From assembly GCF_050948215.1 (NCBI RefSeq), contig NW_027488831.1:62001-126000 (forward strand): a stretch of DNA of 64,000 nucleotides, given 5' to 3'. This DNA is from Halictus rubicundus. Taxonomy: Eukaryota > Arthropoda > Insecta > Hymenoptera > Halictidae. Of the stretch, positions 27,100 through 40,859 are shown piece by piece. Both the position numbers and the translations under genes were made by a program. The number at the start of each line of letters is the position of its first letter. Position 1 is the first letter of the stretch. The notes beneath the pieces were generated by a model that searched no databases, was not told the origin of the DNA, and saw only the letters and a list, made by a program, of their open reading frames with translations.

Positions 27100-30000
27100 C
27101 TATCTTCTATCCTATCCTATCCTCTATCCTATGAAATCCCCCATCCTATCCTCTATCCTATCCTATCCTCTATCCTATCCTATCCTCTATCCTATCCTAT
27201 CCTCTATCCTATCCTATCCTCTATCCTATCCTACCCTCTATCCAATCCTCTATCCTATCCTATCCTCTATCCTATCCTATCCTCTACCCTATCCTATCCT
27301 CTATCCTATCCTATCTTCTATCCTACCCTATCATCTATCCTATCAAATCCCCTATCCTATCCTCTATCCTATCCTATCCTCTATCCTATCCTATCCTCTA
27401 TCCTATCCTATCCTCTATCCTATCCTATCTTCTATCCTACCCTATCATCTATCCTATCAAATCTCCTATCCTATCCTCTATCCTATCGTATCCTCTATCC
27501 TATCCTATCTTCTATCCTATCCTATCCTCTATCCTATCAAATCCCCAATCCTATCCTCTATCCTATCCTATCTTCTATCCTATCCTATCCTCTATCCTAT
27601 CCTATCCTCTATCCTATCCTATCCTCTATCCAATCCTATCCTCTATCCTCTCCTATCCTCTATCCTATCCTATCTTCTATCCTATCCTATCCTCTATCCT
27701 ATGAAATCCCCCATCCTATCCTCTATCCTATCCTATCCTCTATCCTATCCTATCCTCTATCCTATCCTATCCTCTATCCTATCCTATCCTCTATCCTATC
27801 CTATCCTCTATCCTATCCTATCCTCTATCCTATCCTATCCTCTATCCTATCCTATCCTCTATCCTATCGTATCCTCTATCTGATCCTATCCTCTATCCAA
27901 TCCTCTATCCTATCCTATCCTCTATCCTATCCTATCCTCTATCCTATCCTATCCTCTATCCTATCCTATCCTGTATCCTATCCAATCCTCAATCCTATCC
28001 TATCATCTGTCCTCTATCCTATCCTATCCTCTATCCTATCGTATCCTCTATCCTATCCTATCTTCTATCCTATCCTATCCTCTATCCTATCAAATCCCCA
28101 ATCCTATCCTCTATCCAATCCTATCCTCTATCCTATCCTATCCTCTATCCTATCCTATCCTCTATCCGATCCTATCCTCTATCCTATCCTATCCTCTATC
28201 CTATCCTATCCTCTAACCTATCCTATCCTCTATCCTATCCTATCTTCTATCCTACCCTATCATCTATCCTATCAAATCCCCTATCCTATCCTCTATCCTA
28301 TCCTATCCTCTATCCTATCCTATCCTCTATCCTATCGTATCCTCTATCCTATCCTATCTTCTATCCTATCCTATCCTCTATCCTATCCTATCCTCTATCC
28401 TATCCTATCCTCTATCCTATCCTATCCTCTATCCTATCCTATCCTCTATCCTATCCTATCCTCTATCCTATCCTATCCTATCCTCTATCCTATCCTTTCC
28501 TGTATCCTATCCAATCCTCTATCCTATCGTATCCTCTATCCTATCCTATCTTCTATCCTATCCTATCCTCTATCCTATCCAATCCTCTATCCTATCCTAT
28601 CCTCTATCCTATCCTATCCTCTATCCTATCCTATCCTCTATCCTATCCTATCCTCCATCCTATCGTATCCTCTATCTGATCCTATCCTCTATCCAATCCT
28701 CTATCCTATCCTATCCTCTATCCTATCCTATCCTCTATCCTATCCTATCCTCTATCCTATCCTATCCTCTATCCTATCCTATCCTCTATCCTGTCCTATG
28801 CTCTATCCTATCCTATCCTCTATCCTATCGTATCCTCTATCCTATCCTATCTTCTATCCTATCCTATCCTCTATCCTATCAAATCCCCTATCCTATCCTC
28901 TATCCTATCCTATCCTGTATCCTATCCAATCCTCAATCCTATCCTATCATCTGTCCTCTATCCTATCCAATCCTCTATCCTATCCATTCCTCTATCCTAT
29001 CAAATCCCCAATCCTATCCTCTATCCAATCCTATCCTCTATCCTATCCTATCCTCTATCCTATCCTATCCTCTATCCGATCCTATCCTCTATCCTATCCT
29101 ATCCTCTATCCTATCCTATCCTCTATCCTATCCTATCCTCTATCCTATCCTATCTTCTATCCTACCCTATCATCTATCCTATCAAATCTCCTATCCTATC
29201 TTCTATCCTATCGTATCCTCTATCCTATCCTATCTTCTATCCTATCCTATCCTCTATCCTATCAAATCCCCAATCCTATCCTCTATCCTATCCTATCTTC
29301 TATCCTATCCTATCCTCTATCCTATCCTATCCTCTATCCTATCCTATCCTCTATCCAATCCTATCCTCTATCCTCTCCTATCCTCTATCCTATCCTATCT
29401 TCTATCCTATCCTATCCTCTATCCTATGAAATCCCCCATCCTATCCTCTATCCTATCCTATCCTCTATCCTATCCTATCCTCTATCCTATCCTATCCTCT
29501 ATCCTATCCTATCCTCTATCCTATCCTATCCTCTATCCTATCCTATCCTCTATCCTATCCTATCCTCTATCCTATCCTATCCTCTATCCTATCCTATCCT
29601 CTATCCTATCCTATCCTCTATCCTATCCTATCCTCTATCCTATCGTATCCTCTATCTGATCCTATCCTCTATCCAATCCTCTATCCTATCCTATCCTCTA
29701 TCCTATCCTATCCTCTATCCTATCCTATCCTCTATCCTATCCTATCCTCTATCCTATCCTATCCTCTATCCTATCCTATCCTGTATCCTATCCAATCCTC
29801 AATCCTATCCTATCATCTGTCCTCTATCCTATCCTATCCTCTATCCTATCGTATCCTCTATCCTATCCTATCTTCTATCCTATCCTATCCTCTATCCTAT
29901 CATATCCTCTATCCTATCCTATCCTCTATCCTATCCTATCCTCTATCCTATCCTATCCTCTATCCTATCCTATCCTCTATCCTATCCTATCCTCTATCCT

Positions 30001-33000
30001 ATCCTATCCTCTATCCTATCCTATCCTATCCTCTATCCTATCCTTTCCTGTATCCTATCCAATCCTCTATCCTATCGTATCCTCTATCCTATCCAATCCT
30101 CTATCCTATCCTATCCTCTATCCTATCCTATCCTCTATCCTATCCTATCCTCTATCCTATCCTATCCTCTATCCTATCCTATCCTCTATCCTATCCTATC
30201 CTCCATCCTATCGTATCCTCTATCTGATCCTATCCTCTATCCAATCCTCTATCCTATCCTATCCTCTATCCTATCCTATCCTCTATCCTATCCTATCCTC
30301 TATCGTATCCTATCCTCTATCCTATCCTATCCTCTATCCTGTCCTATGCTCTATCCTATCCTATCCTCTTTCCTATCGTATCCTCTATCCTATCCTATCT
30401 TCTATCCTATCCTATCCTCTATCCTATCAAATCCCCTATCCTATCCTCTATCCTATCCTATCCTGTATCCTATCCAATCCTCAATCCTATCCTATCATCT
30501 GTCCTCTATCCTATCCAATCCTCTATCCTATCCATTCCTCTATCCTATCATATCCTCTATCCTATAATATCCTCTATCCTATCCTATTATCTATCGAATC
30601 CTCTATCCTATCCTATCCTCTATCCTATCCTATCCTCTATCCTATCCTATCCTCTATCCTATCCTATCTCTATCCTACCCTATCATCTATCCTATCAAAT
30701 CTCCTATCCTATCCTCTATTCTATCGTATCCTCTATCCTATCCTATCTTCTATCCTATCCTATCCTCTATCCTATCAAATCCCCAATCCTATCCTCTATC
30801 CAATCCTATCCTCTATCCTATCTTATCCTCTATCCTATCCTATCCTCTATCCGATCCTATCCTCTATCCTATCCTATCCTCTATACTATCCTATCCTCTA
30901 TCCGATCCTATCCTCTATCCTATCCTATCCTCTATCCTATCCTATCCTCTATCCTATCCTATCCTCTATCCTATCCTATCCTCTATCCTATCCTATCCTC
31001 TCTCCTATCCTATCCTCTATCCTATCCTATGCTCTATCCTGTCCTATGCTCTATCCTATCCTATCCTCTATCCTATCCTATCCTCTATCCTATCCTATCC
31101 TCTATCCTATCCTATCCTCTATCCTATCCTATCCTCTATCCTGTCCTATGCTCTATCCTATCCTATCCTCTATCCTATCGTATCCTCTATCCTATCCTAT
31201 CCTCTATCCTATCCTATCCTCTATCCTATCCTATCCTCTATCCTATCCTATCCTCTATCCTATCCTATCCTCTATCCTATCCTATCCTCTATCCTATCCT
31301 ATCCTCTATCCTATCCTATCCTCTATCCTATCCTATCCTCTATCCTATCCTATCCTCTATCCTATCCTATCCTCTATCCTATCCTATCCTCTATCCTATC
31401 GTATCCTCTATCTGATCCTATCCTCTATCCAATCCTCTATCCTATCCTATCCTCTATCCTATCCTATCCTCTATCCTATCCTATCCTCTATCCTATCCTA
31501 TCCTGTATCCTATCCAATCCTCAATCCTATCCTATCATCTGTCCTCTATCCTATCCTATCCTCTATCCTATCGTATCCTCTATCCTATCCTATCTTCTAT
31601 CCTATCCTATCCTCTATCCTATCCTATCCTCTATCCTATCCTATCCTCTATCCTATCCTATCCTCTATCCTATCCTATCCTCTATCCTATCCTATCCTCT
31701 ATCCTATCCTATCCTCTATCCTATCCTATCCTCTATCCTATCCTATCCTATCCTCTATCCTATCCTTTCCTGTATCCTATCCAATCCTCTATCCTATCGT
31801 ATCCTCTATCCTATCCAATCCTCTATCCTATCCTATCCTCTATCCTATCCTATCCTCTATCCTATCCTATCCTCTATCCTATCCTATCCTCTATCCTATC
31901 CTATCCTCTATCCTATCCTATCCTCCATGTCCTCTATCTGATCCTATCCTCTATCCAATCCTCTATCCTATCCTATCCTCTATCCTACCCTATCCTCTAT
32001 CCTATCCTATCCTCTATCGTATCCTATCCTCTATCCTATCCTATCCTCTATCCTGTCCTATGCTCTATCCTATCCTATCCTCTTTCCTATCGTATCCTCT
32101 ATCCTATCCTATCTTCTATCCTATCCTATCGTCTATCCTATCAAATCCCCTATCCTATCCTCTATCCTATCCTATCCTGTATCCTATCCAATCCTCAATC
32201 CTATCCTATCATCTGTCCTCTATCCTATCCAATCCTCTATCCTATCCATTCCTCTATCCTATCATATCCTCTATCCTATAATATCCTCTATCCTATCCTA
32301 TCCTCTATCCTATCCTATCCTCTATCCTATCCTATCTTCTATCCTACCCTATCATCTATCCTATCAAATCTCCTATCCTATCCTCTATTCTATCGTATCC
32401 TCTATCCTATCCTATCTTCTATCCTATCCTATCCTCTATCCTATCAAATCCCCAATCCTATCCTCTATCCAATCCTATCCTCTATCCTATCTTATCCTCT
32501 ATCCTATCCTATCCTCTATCCGATCCTATCCTCTATCCTATCCTATCCTCTATCCTATCCTATCCTCTAACCTATCCTATCCTCTATCCTATCCTATCTT
32601 CTATCCTACCCTATCATCTATCCTATCAAATCCCCTATCCTATCCCCTCTATCCTATCCTATCCTCTATCCTATCCTATCCTCTATCCTATCGTATCCTC
32701 TATCCTATCCTATCTTCTATCCTATCCTATCCTCTATCCTATCCTATCCTCTATCCTATCCTATCCTCTATCCTATCCTATCCTCTATCCTATCCTATCC
32801 TCTATCCTATCCTATCCTCTATCCTATCAAATCCCCTATCCTATCCTCTATCCTATCCTATCCTCTATCCTATCCTATCCTCTAGCCTATCCTATCCTCT
32901 ATCCTATCCTATCCTCTATCCTATCCTATCCTCTATCCTATCTTATCCTCTATCCTATCCTATCCTCTATCCTATCCTATCCTCTATCCTATCCTATCCT

Positions 33001-36000
33001 CTATCCTATCCTATCCTCTATCCTATCCTATCCTCTATCCTATCCTATCCTCCATCCTATCGTATCCTCTATCCTATCCTATCCTCTATCCTATCCTATC
33101 CTATCCTCTATCCTATCCTTTCCTGTATCCTATCCAATCCTCTATCCTATCGTATCCTCTATCCTATCCTATCTTCTATCCTATCCTATCCTCTATCCTA
33201 TCCTATCCTCTATCCTATCCTATCCTCTATCCTATCCTATCCTCTATCCTATCCTATCCTCTATCCTATCCTATCCTCCATCCTATCGTATCCTCTATCT
33301 GATCCTATCCTCTATCCAATCCTCTATCCTATCCTATCCTCTATCCTATCCTATCCTCTATCCTATCCTATCCTCTATCGTATCCTATCCTCTATCCTAT
33401 CCTATCCTCTATCCTGTCCTATGCTCTATCCTATCCTATCCTCTTTCCTATCGTATCCTCTATCCTATCCTATCTTCTATCCTATTCCTATCCTCTATCC
33501 TATCAAATCACCTATCCTATCCTCTATCCTATCCTATCCTGTATCCTATCCAATCCTCAATCCTATCCTATCATCTGTCCTCTATCCTATCCAATCCTCT
33601 ATCCTATCCATTCCTCTATCCTATCATATCCTCTATCCTATAATATCCTCTATCCTATCCTATTATCTATCCAATCCTCTATCCTATCCTATCCTCTATC
33701 CTATCCTATCCTCTATCCTATCCTATCCTCTATCCTATCCTATCTTCTATCCTACCCTATCATCTATCCTATCAAATCTCCTATCCTATCCTCTATCCTA
33801 TCGTATCCTCTATCCTATCCTATCTTCTATCCTATCCTATCCTCTATCCTATCAAATCCCCAATCCTATCCTCTATCCAATCCTATCCTCTATCCTATCC
33901 TATCCTCTATCTATCCTATCCTCTATCCGATCCTATCCTCTATCCTATCCTATCCTCTATCCTATCCTATCCTCTAACCTATCCTATCCTCTATCCTATC
34001 CTATCTTCTATCCTACCCTATCATCTATCCTATCAAATCCCCTATCCTATCCTCTATCCTATCCTATCCTCTATCCTATCCTATCCTCTATCCTATCGTA
34101 TCCTCTATCCTATCCTATCGTCTATCCTATCCTATCCTCTATCCTATCCTATCCTCTATCCTATCCTATCCTCTATCCTATCCTATCCTCTATCCTATCC
34201 AATCCTTCTATCCTATCAAATCCCCTATCCTATCCTCTATCCTATCCTATCCTCTATCCTATCCTTTCCTCTATCCTATCCTATCCTCTATCCTATCCTA
34301 TCCTCTATCCTATCCTATCCTCTATCTGATCCTATCCTCTATCCAATCCTCTATCCTATCCTATCCTCTATCCTATCCTATCCTCTATCCAATCCTATCC
34401 TCTATCCTATCCTATCCTCTATCCTATCCTATCCTCTATCCTATCCTATCCTCTATCCTGTCCTATGCTCTATCCTATCCTATCCTCTATCCTATCGTAT
34501 CCTCTATCCTATCGTATCCTCTATCTGATCCTATCCTCTATCCAATCCTCTATCCTATCCTATCCTCTATCCTATCCTATCCTCTATCCTATCCTATCCT
34601 ATCCTCTATCCTATCCTATCCTCTATCCTATCCTATCCTATCCTCTATCCTATCCTATCCTCTATCCTATCCTATCCTCTATCCTGTCCTATGCTCTATC
34701 CTATCCTATCCTCTATCCTATCGTATCCTCTATCCTATCCTATCTCTCTATCCTATCCTATCCTCTATCCTATCCTATCCTCTATCCTATCCTATCCTCT
34801 ATCCTATCCTATCTCTATCCTATCCTATCCTCTATCCTATCCTATCCTCTATCCAATCCTCTATCCTATCCTATCCTCTATCCAATCCTCTATCCTATCC
34901 TATCCTCTATCCTATCCTATCTTCTATCCTATCCTATCCTCTATCCTATCCAATCCTCTATCCTATCCATTCCTCTATCCTATCATATCCTCTATCCTAT
35001 AATATCCTCTATCCTATCCTATCCTCTATCCAATCCTCTATCCTATCCTATCCTCTATCCTATCCTATCCTCTATCCTATCCTATCCTCTATCCTATCCT
35101 ATCTTCTATCCTACCTATCATCTATCCTATCAAATCTCCTATCCTATCCTCTATCCTATCGTATCCTCTATCCTATCCTATCTTCTATCCTATCCTATCC
35201 TCTATCCTATCAAATCCCCAATCCTATCCTCTATCCTATCCTATCCTCTATCCTATCCTATCCTCTATACTATCCTATCCTCTATCCGATCCTATCCTCT
35301 ATCCTATCCTATAATCTATCCTATCCTATCCTCTATCCTATCCTATCCTCTATCCTATCCTATCCTCTATCCTATCCTATCCTCTCTCCTATCCTATCCT
35401 CTATCCTATCCTATCCTCTATCCTGTCCTATGCCTCTATCCTATCCTATCCTCTATCCTATCCTATCCTCTATCCTATCCTATCCTCTATCCTATTCCTA
35501 TCCTCTATCCTGTCCTATGCTCTATCCTATCCTATCCTCTATCCTATCGTATCCTCTATCCTATCCTATCTTCTATCCTATCCTATCCTCTATCCTATCC
35601 TATCCTCTATCCTATCCTATCCTCTATCCTATCCTATCCTCTATCCTATCCTATCCTCTATCCTATCCTATCCTCTATCCAATCCTCTATCCTATCCTAT
35701 ACCTCTATCCTATCCTATCCTCTATCCTATCCTATCCTCTATCCTATCCTATCCTCTATCCTATCCTATCTTCTATCCTACCCTATCATCTATCCTATCA
35801 AATCTCCTCTCCTATCCTCTATCCTATCGTATCCTCTATCCTATCCTATCTTCTATCCTATCCTATCCTCTATCCTATCAAATCCCCAATCCTATCCTCT
35901 ATCCTATCCTATCCTCTATCCTATCCTATCCTCTATACTATCCTATCCTCTATCCGATCCTATCCTCTATCCTATCCTATCCTCTATCCTATCCTATCCT

Positions 36001-39000
36001 CTATCCTATCCTATCCTCTATCCTATCCTATCCTATCCTCTATCCTATCCTTTCCTGTATCCTATCCAATCTCTATCCTATCGTATCCTCTATCCTATCC
36101 TATCTTCTATCCTATCCTATCCTCTATCCTATCCAATCCTCTATCCTATCCTATCCTCTATCCTATCCCTATCCTCTATCCTATCCTATCCTCTATCCTA
36201 TCCTATCCTCCATCCTATCGTATCCTCTATCTGATCCTATCCTCTATCCAATCCTCTATCCTATCCTATCCTCTATCCTATCCTATCCTCTATCCTATCC
36301 TATCCTCTATCCTATCCTATCCTCTATCCTATCCTATCCTCTATCCTGTCCTATGCTCTATCCTATCCTATCCTCTATCCTATCGTATCCTCTATCCTAT
36401 CCTATCTTCTATCCTATCCTATCCTCTATCCTATCAAATCCCCTATCCTATCCTCTATCCTATCCTATCCTGTATCCTATCACAATCCTCAAATCCTATC
36501 CTATCATCTGTCCTCTATCCTATCCAATGCCTCTATCCTATCCATTCCTCTATCCTATCATATCCTCTATCCTATAATATCCTCTATCCTATCCTATTAT
36601 CTATCCAATCCTCTATCCTATCCTATCCTCTATCCTATCAAATCCCAATCCTATCCTCTATCCAATCCTATCCTCTATCCTATCCTATCCTCTATCCTAT
36701 CCTATCCTCTATCCGATCCTATCCTCTATCCTATCCTATCCTCTATCCTATCCTATCCTCTCTCATATCCTATCCTCTATCCTATCCTATCCTCTATCCT
36801 GTCCTATGCTCTATCCTATCCTATCCTCTATCCTATCCGCTCCTATATCCTATCCTATCCTCTATCCTATCCTATCTTCTATCCTACCCTATCATCTATC
36901 CTATCAAATCTCCTATCCTATCCTCTATCCTATCGTATCCTCTATCCTATCCTATCTTCTATCCTATCCTATCCTCTATCCTATCAAATCCCCAATCCTA
37001 TCCTCTATCCTATCCTATCCTCTATCCTATCCTATCCTCTATACTATCCTATCCTCTATCCGATCCTATCCTCTATCCTATCCTATAATCTATCCTATCC
37101 TATCCTCTATCCTATCCTATCCTCTATCCTATCCTATCCTCTATCCTATCCTATCCTCTCTCCTATCCTATCCTCTATCCTATCCTATCCTCTATCCTGT
37201 CCTATGCTCTATCCTATCCTATCCTCTATCCTATCCTATCCTCTATCCTATCCTATCCTCTATCCTATCCTATCCTCTATCCTGTCCTATGCTCTATCCT
37301 ATCCTATCCTCTATCCTATCGTATCCTCTATCCTATCCTATCTTCTATCCTATCCTATCCTCTATCCTATCCTATCCTCTATCCTATCCTATCCTCTATC
37401 CTATCCTATCCTCTATCCTATCCTATCCTCTATCCTATCCTATCCTCTATCCAATCCTCTATCCTATCCTATCCTCTATCCTATCCTATCCTCTATCCTA
37501 TCCTATCCTCTATCCTATCCTATCCTCTATCCTATCCTATCCTCTATCCTATCCTATCTTCTATCCTACCCTATCATCTATCCTATCAAATCTCCTATCC
37601 TATCCTCTATCCTATCGTATCCTCTATCCTATCCTATCCTCTATCCTGTCCTATGCTCTATCCTATCCTATCCTCTATCCTATCGTATCATCTATCCTAT
37701 CAAATCTCCTATCCTATCCTCTATCCTATCGTATCCTCTATCCTATCCTATCCTCTATCCTATCCTATCCTCTATCCGATCCTATCCTCTATCCTATCCT
37801 ATAATCTATCCTATCCTATCCTCTATCCTATCCTATCCTCTATCCTATCCTATCCTCTATCCTATCCTATCCTCTCTCCTATCCTATCCTCTATCCTATC
37901 CTATCCTCTATCCTGTCCTATGCTCTATCCTATCCTATCCTCTATCCTATCCTATCCTCTATCCTATCCTATCCTCTATCCTATCCTATCCTCTATCCTG
38001 TCCTATGCTCTATCCTATCCTATCCTCTATCCTATCGTATCCTCTATCCTATCCTATCTTCTATCCTATCCTATCCTCTATCCTATCCTATCCTCTATCC
38101 TATCCTATCCTCTATCCTATCCTATCCTCTATCCTATCCTATCCTCTATCCTATCCTATCCTCTATCCAATCCTCTATCCTATCCTATCCTCTATCCTAT
38201 CCTATCCTCTATCCTATCCTATCCTCTATCCTATCCTATCCTCTATCCTATCCTATCTTCTATCCTACCCTATCATCTATCCTATCAAATCTCCTATCCT
38301 ATCCTCTATCCTATCGTATCCTCTATCCTATCCTATCTTCTATCCTATCCTATCCTCTATCCTATCAAATCCCCAATCCTATCCTCTATCCAATCCTATC
38401 CTCTATCCTATCCTATCCTCTATCCTATCCTATCCTCTATCCTATCCTATCCTCTATCCTATCCAATCCTCTATCCTATCCTATCCTCTATCCTATCCTA
38501 TCCTCTATCCTATCCTATCCTCTATCCTATCCTATCCTCCATCCTATCGTATCCTCTATCTGATCCTATCCTCTATCCAATCCTCTATCCTATCCTATCC
38601 TCTATCCTATCCTATCCTCTATCCTATCCTATCCTCTATCCTATCCTATCCTCTATCCTATCCTATCCTCTATCCTGTCCTGTGCTCTATCCTATCCTAT
38701 CCTCTATCCTATCGTATCCTCTATCCTATCCTATCTTCTATCCTATCCTATCCTCTATCCTATCAAATCCCCTATCCTATCCTCTATCCTATCCTATCCT
38801 GTATCCTATCCAATCCTCAATCCTATCCTATCATCTGTCCTCTATCCTATCCAATCCTCTATCCTATCCATTCCTCTATCCTATCATATCCTCTATCCTA
38901 TAATATCCTCTATCCTATCCTATTATCTATCCAATCCTCTATCCTATCCTATCCTCTATCCTATCAAATCCCCAATCCTATCCTCTATCCAATCCTATCC

Positions 39001-40700
39001 TCTATCCTATCCTATCCTCTATCCTATCCTATCCTCTATCCGATCCTGTCCTCTATCCTATCCTATCCTCTATCCTATCCTATCCTCTATCCTTTCCTAT
39101 CCTCTATCCTATCCTATCCTCTATCCTATCCTATCCTCTCTCATATCCTATCCTCTATCCTATCCTATCCTCTATCCTGTCCTATGCTCTATCCTATCCT
39201 ATCCTCTATCCTATCCGCTCCTCTATCCTATCCTATCCTCTGTCCTATCCTATCCTCTATCCTATCCTATCCTCTATCCTATCCTATCCTCTATCCTATC
39301 CTATCCTCTATCCTATCCTATCCTCTATCCTATCCTATCCTCTATCCTATCCTATCCTCTATCTGATCCTATCCTCTATCCAATCCTCTATCCTATCCTA
39401 TCCTCTATCCTATCCTATCCTCTATCCTATCCTATCCTCTATCCTATCCTATCCTCTATCCTATCCTATCCTCTATCCTATCCTATCCTCTATCTTGTCC
39501 TATGCTCTATCCTATCCTATCCTCTATCCTATCGTATCCTCTATCCTATCCTATCTTCTATCCTATCCTATCCTCTATCCTATCCTATCCTCTATCCTAT
39601 CCTATCATCTATCCTATCCTATCCTCTATCCTATCCTATCCTCTATCCTATCCTATCCTCTATCCGATCCTATCGTCTATCCTATCCTATCCTCTATCCT
39701 ATCCTATCCTCTATCCTATCCTATCTTCTATCCTACCCTATCATCTATCCTATCAAATCTCCTATCCTATCCTCTATCCTATCGTATCCTCTATCCTATC
39801 CTATCTTCTATCCTATCCTATCCTCTATCCTATCAAATCCCCAATCCTATCCTCTATCCTATCCTATCCTCTATCCTATCCTATCCTCTATACTATCCTA
39901 TCCTCTATCCGATCCTATCCTCTATCCTATCCTATCCTCTATCCTATCCTATCCTCTATACTATCCTATCCTCTATCCTATCCTTTCCTGTATCCTATCC
40001 AATCCTCTATCCTATCGTATCCTCTATCCTATCCTATCTTCTATCCTATCCTATCCTCTATCCTATCCAATCCTCTATCCTATCCTGTCCTCTATCCTAT
40101 CCTATCCTCTATCCTATCCTATCCTCTATCCTATCCTATCCTCCATCCTATCGTATCCTCTATCTGATCCTATCCTCTATCCAATCCTCTATCCTATCCT
40201 ATCCTCTATCCTATCCTATCCTCTATCCTATCCTATCCTCTATCCTATCCTATCCTCTATCCTATCCTATCCTCTATCCTGTCCTATGCTCTATCCTATC
40301 CTATCCTCTATCCTATCGTATCCTCTATCCTATCCTATCTTCTATCCTATCCTATCCTCTATCCTATCAAATCCCCTATCCTATCCTCTATCCTATCCTA
40401 TCCTGTATCCTATCCAATCCTCAATCCTATCCTATCATCTGTCCTCTATCCTATCCAATCCTCTATCCTATCCATTCCTCTATCCTATCATATCCTCTAT
40501 CCTATAATATCCTCTATCCTATCCTATTATCTATCCAATCCTCTATCCTATCCTATCCTCTATCCTATCAAATCCCCAATCCTATCCTCTATCCAATCCT
40601 ATCCTCTATCCTATCCTATCCTCTATCCTATCCTATCCTCTATCCGATCCTGTCCTCTATCCTATCCTATCCTCTATCCTATCCTATCCTCTATCCTTTC
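27100..40700. repeat. Mega-unit copy 2 (about 13.6 kb, internally deleted)
   Basis: This is the second, shorter copy of the 10.5-27.1 kb mega-unit and lies directly next to it. Relative to copy 1 it lacks about 360 bp near 28.0 kb, about 700 bp near 31.2-31.4 kb, about 300 bp near 34.5 kb, and one of the two 2,102-bp units near 36 kb. It has about 440 bp more between 37.65 and 38.68 kb. The first part (28.0-30.6 kb) and the last part (37-40.7 kb) follow the unit register cleanly, whereas 30.67-36.65 kb is interrupted by many small indels. No gene is present. Confidence 0.78.
30667..36650. other. Cluster of small register-breaking indels, probable low-quality consensus
   Basis: Compared with the unit register and with the paralogue at 14-24 kb, I count about 18 small indels here. 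Single-base losses include TATCTCTATCC at about 30,668, CTCTATCTATCC at 33,908, CTACCTATC at 35,115, CCAATCTC at 36,067 and CAAATCCCAATCC at 36,640. Gains include CTATTCC at 33,485 and 35,494, AATCCTTCTA at 34,203, ATCTCTCTA at 34,744, ATGCCTC at 35,430, TATACCTC at 35,699, ATCCCTATCC at 36,167, CACAATCCTCAAATCC at 36,480 and CCAATGCC at 36,527. There are also an 8-bp loss after CCATG at 31,925 and a 2-bp gain near 32,643. Elsewhere in the window the register is almost never broken. Residual errors of single-molecule reads are the simplest explanation. Confidence 0.75.
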
Positions 40701-40859
40701 CTATCCTCTATCCCATCCTCTATCCTATCCGATCCTCTATCCTATCCTATCCTCTATCCTATCCTATCCTCTATCCTATCCTATCCTCTATCCTATCCTA
40801 TCCTCTATCCTATCCTATCCTCTATCCTATCCTATCCTCTATCCTATCGTATCCTCTAT

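Larger units (their letters stand above)
10500..27100. repeat. Mega-unit copy 1 (about 16.6 kb)
   Basis: This stretch is paralogous to 27.1-40.7 kb. Marker pairs and offsets are: ATGAAATCC at 10,838 and 27,701 (16,863); 12,297 and 28,798, 12,925 and 29,426, 13,845 and 30,346 (all 16,501); 17,623 and 33,421 (15,798); 18,666 and 34,465 (15,799); 22,943 and 36,353 (13,410); 23,843 and 37,204, 24,292 and 37,653 (13,361); 25,692 and 39,502 (13,810); 26,617 and 40,286 (13,669). Rare variants are shared, including TATCGAATCC at 14,091 and 30,592, CCATG at 16,121 and 31,925, and CAAATCACC at 17,705 and 33,504. Offsets fall stepwise because copy 2 lacks several blocks. Boundaries are approximate, since canonical units give no landmarks. 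Confidence 0.8.

Noticed and set aside
31160..31390. The block of about 700 bp missing from mega-unit 2 as a biological deletion
   Set aside because: It lies within the indel-rich segment, so it cannot be separated from assembly error without read support.
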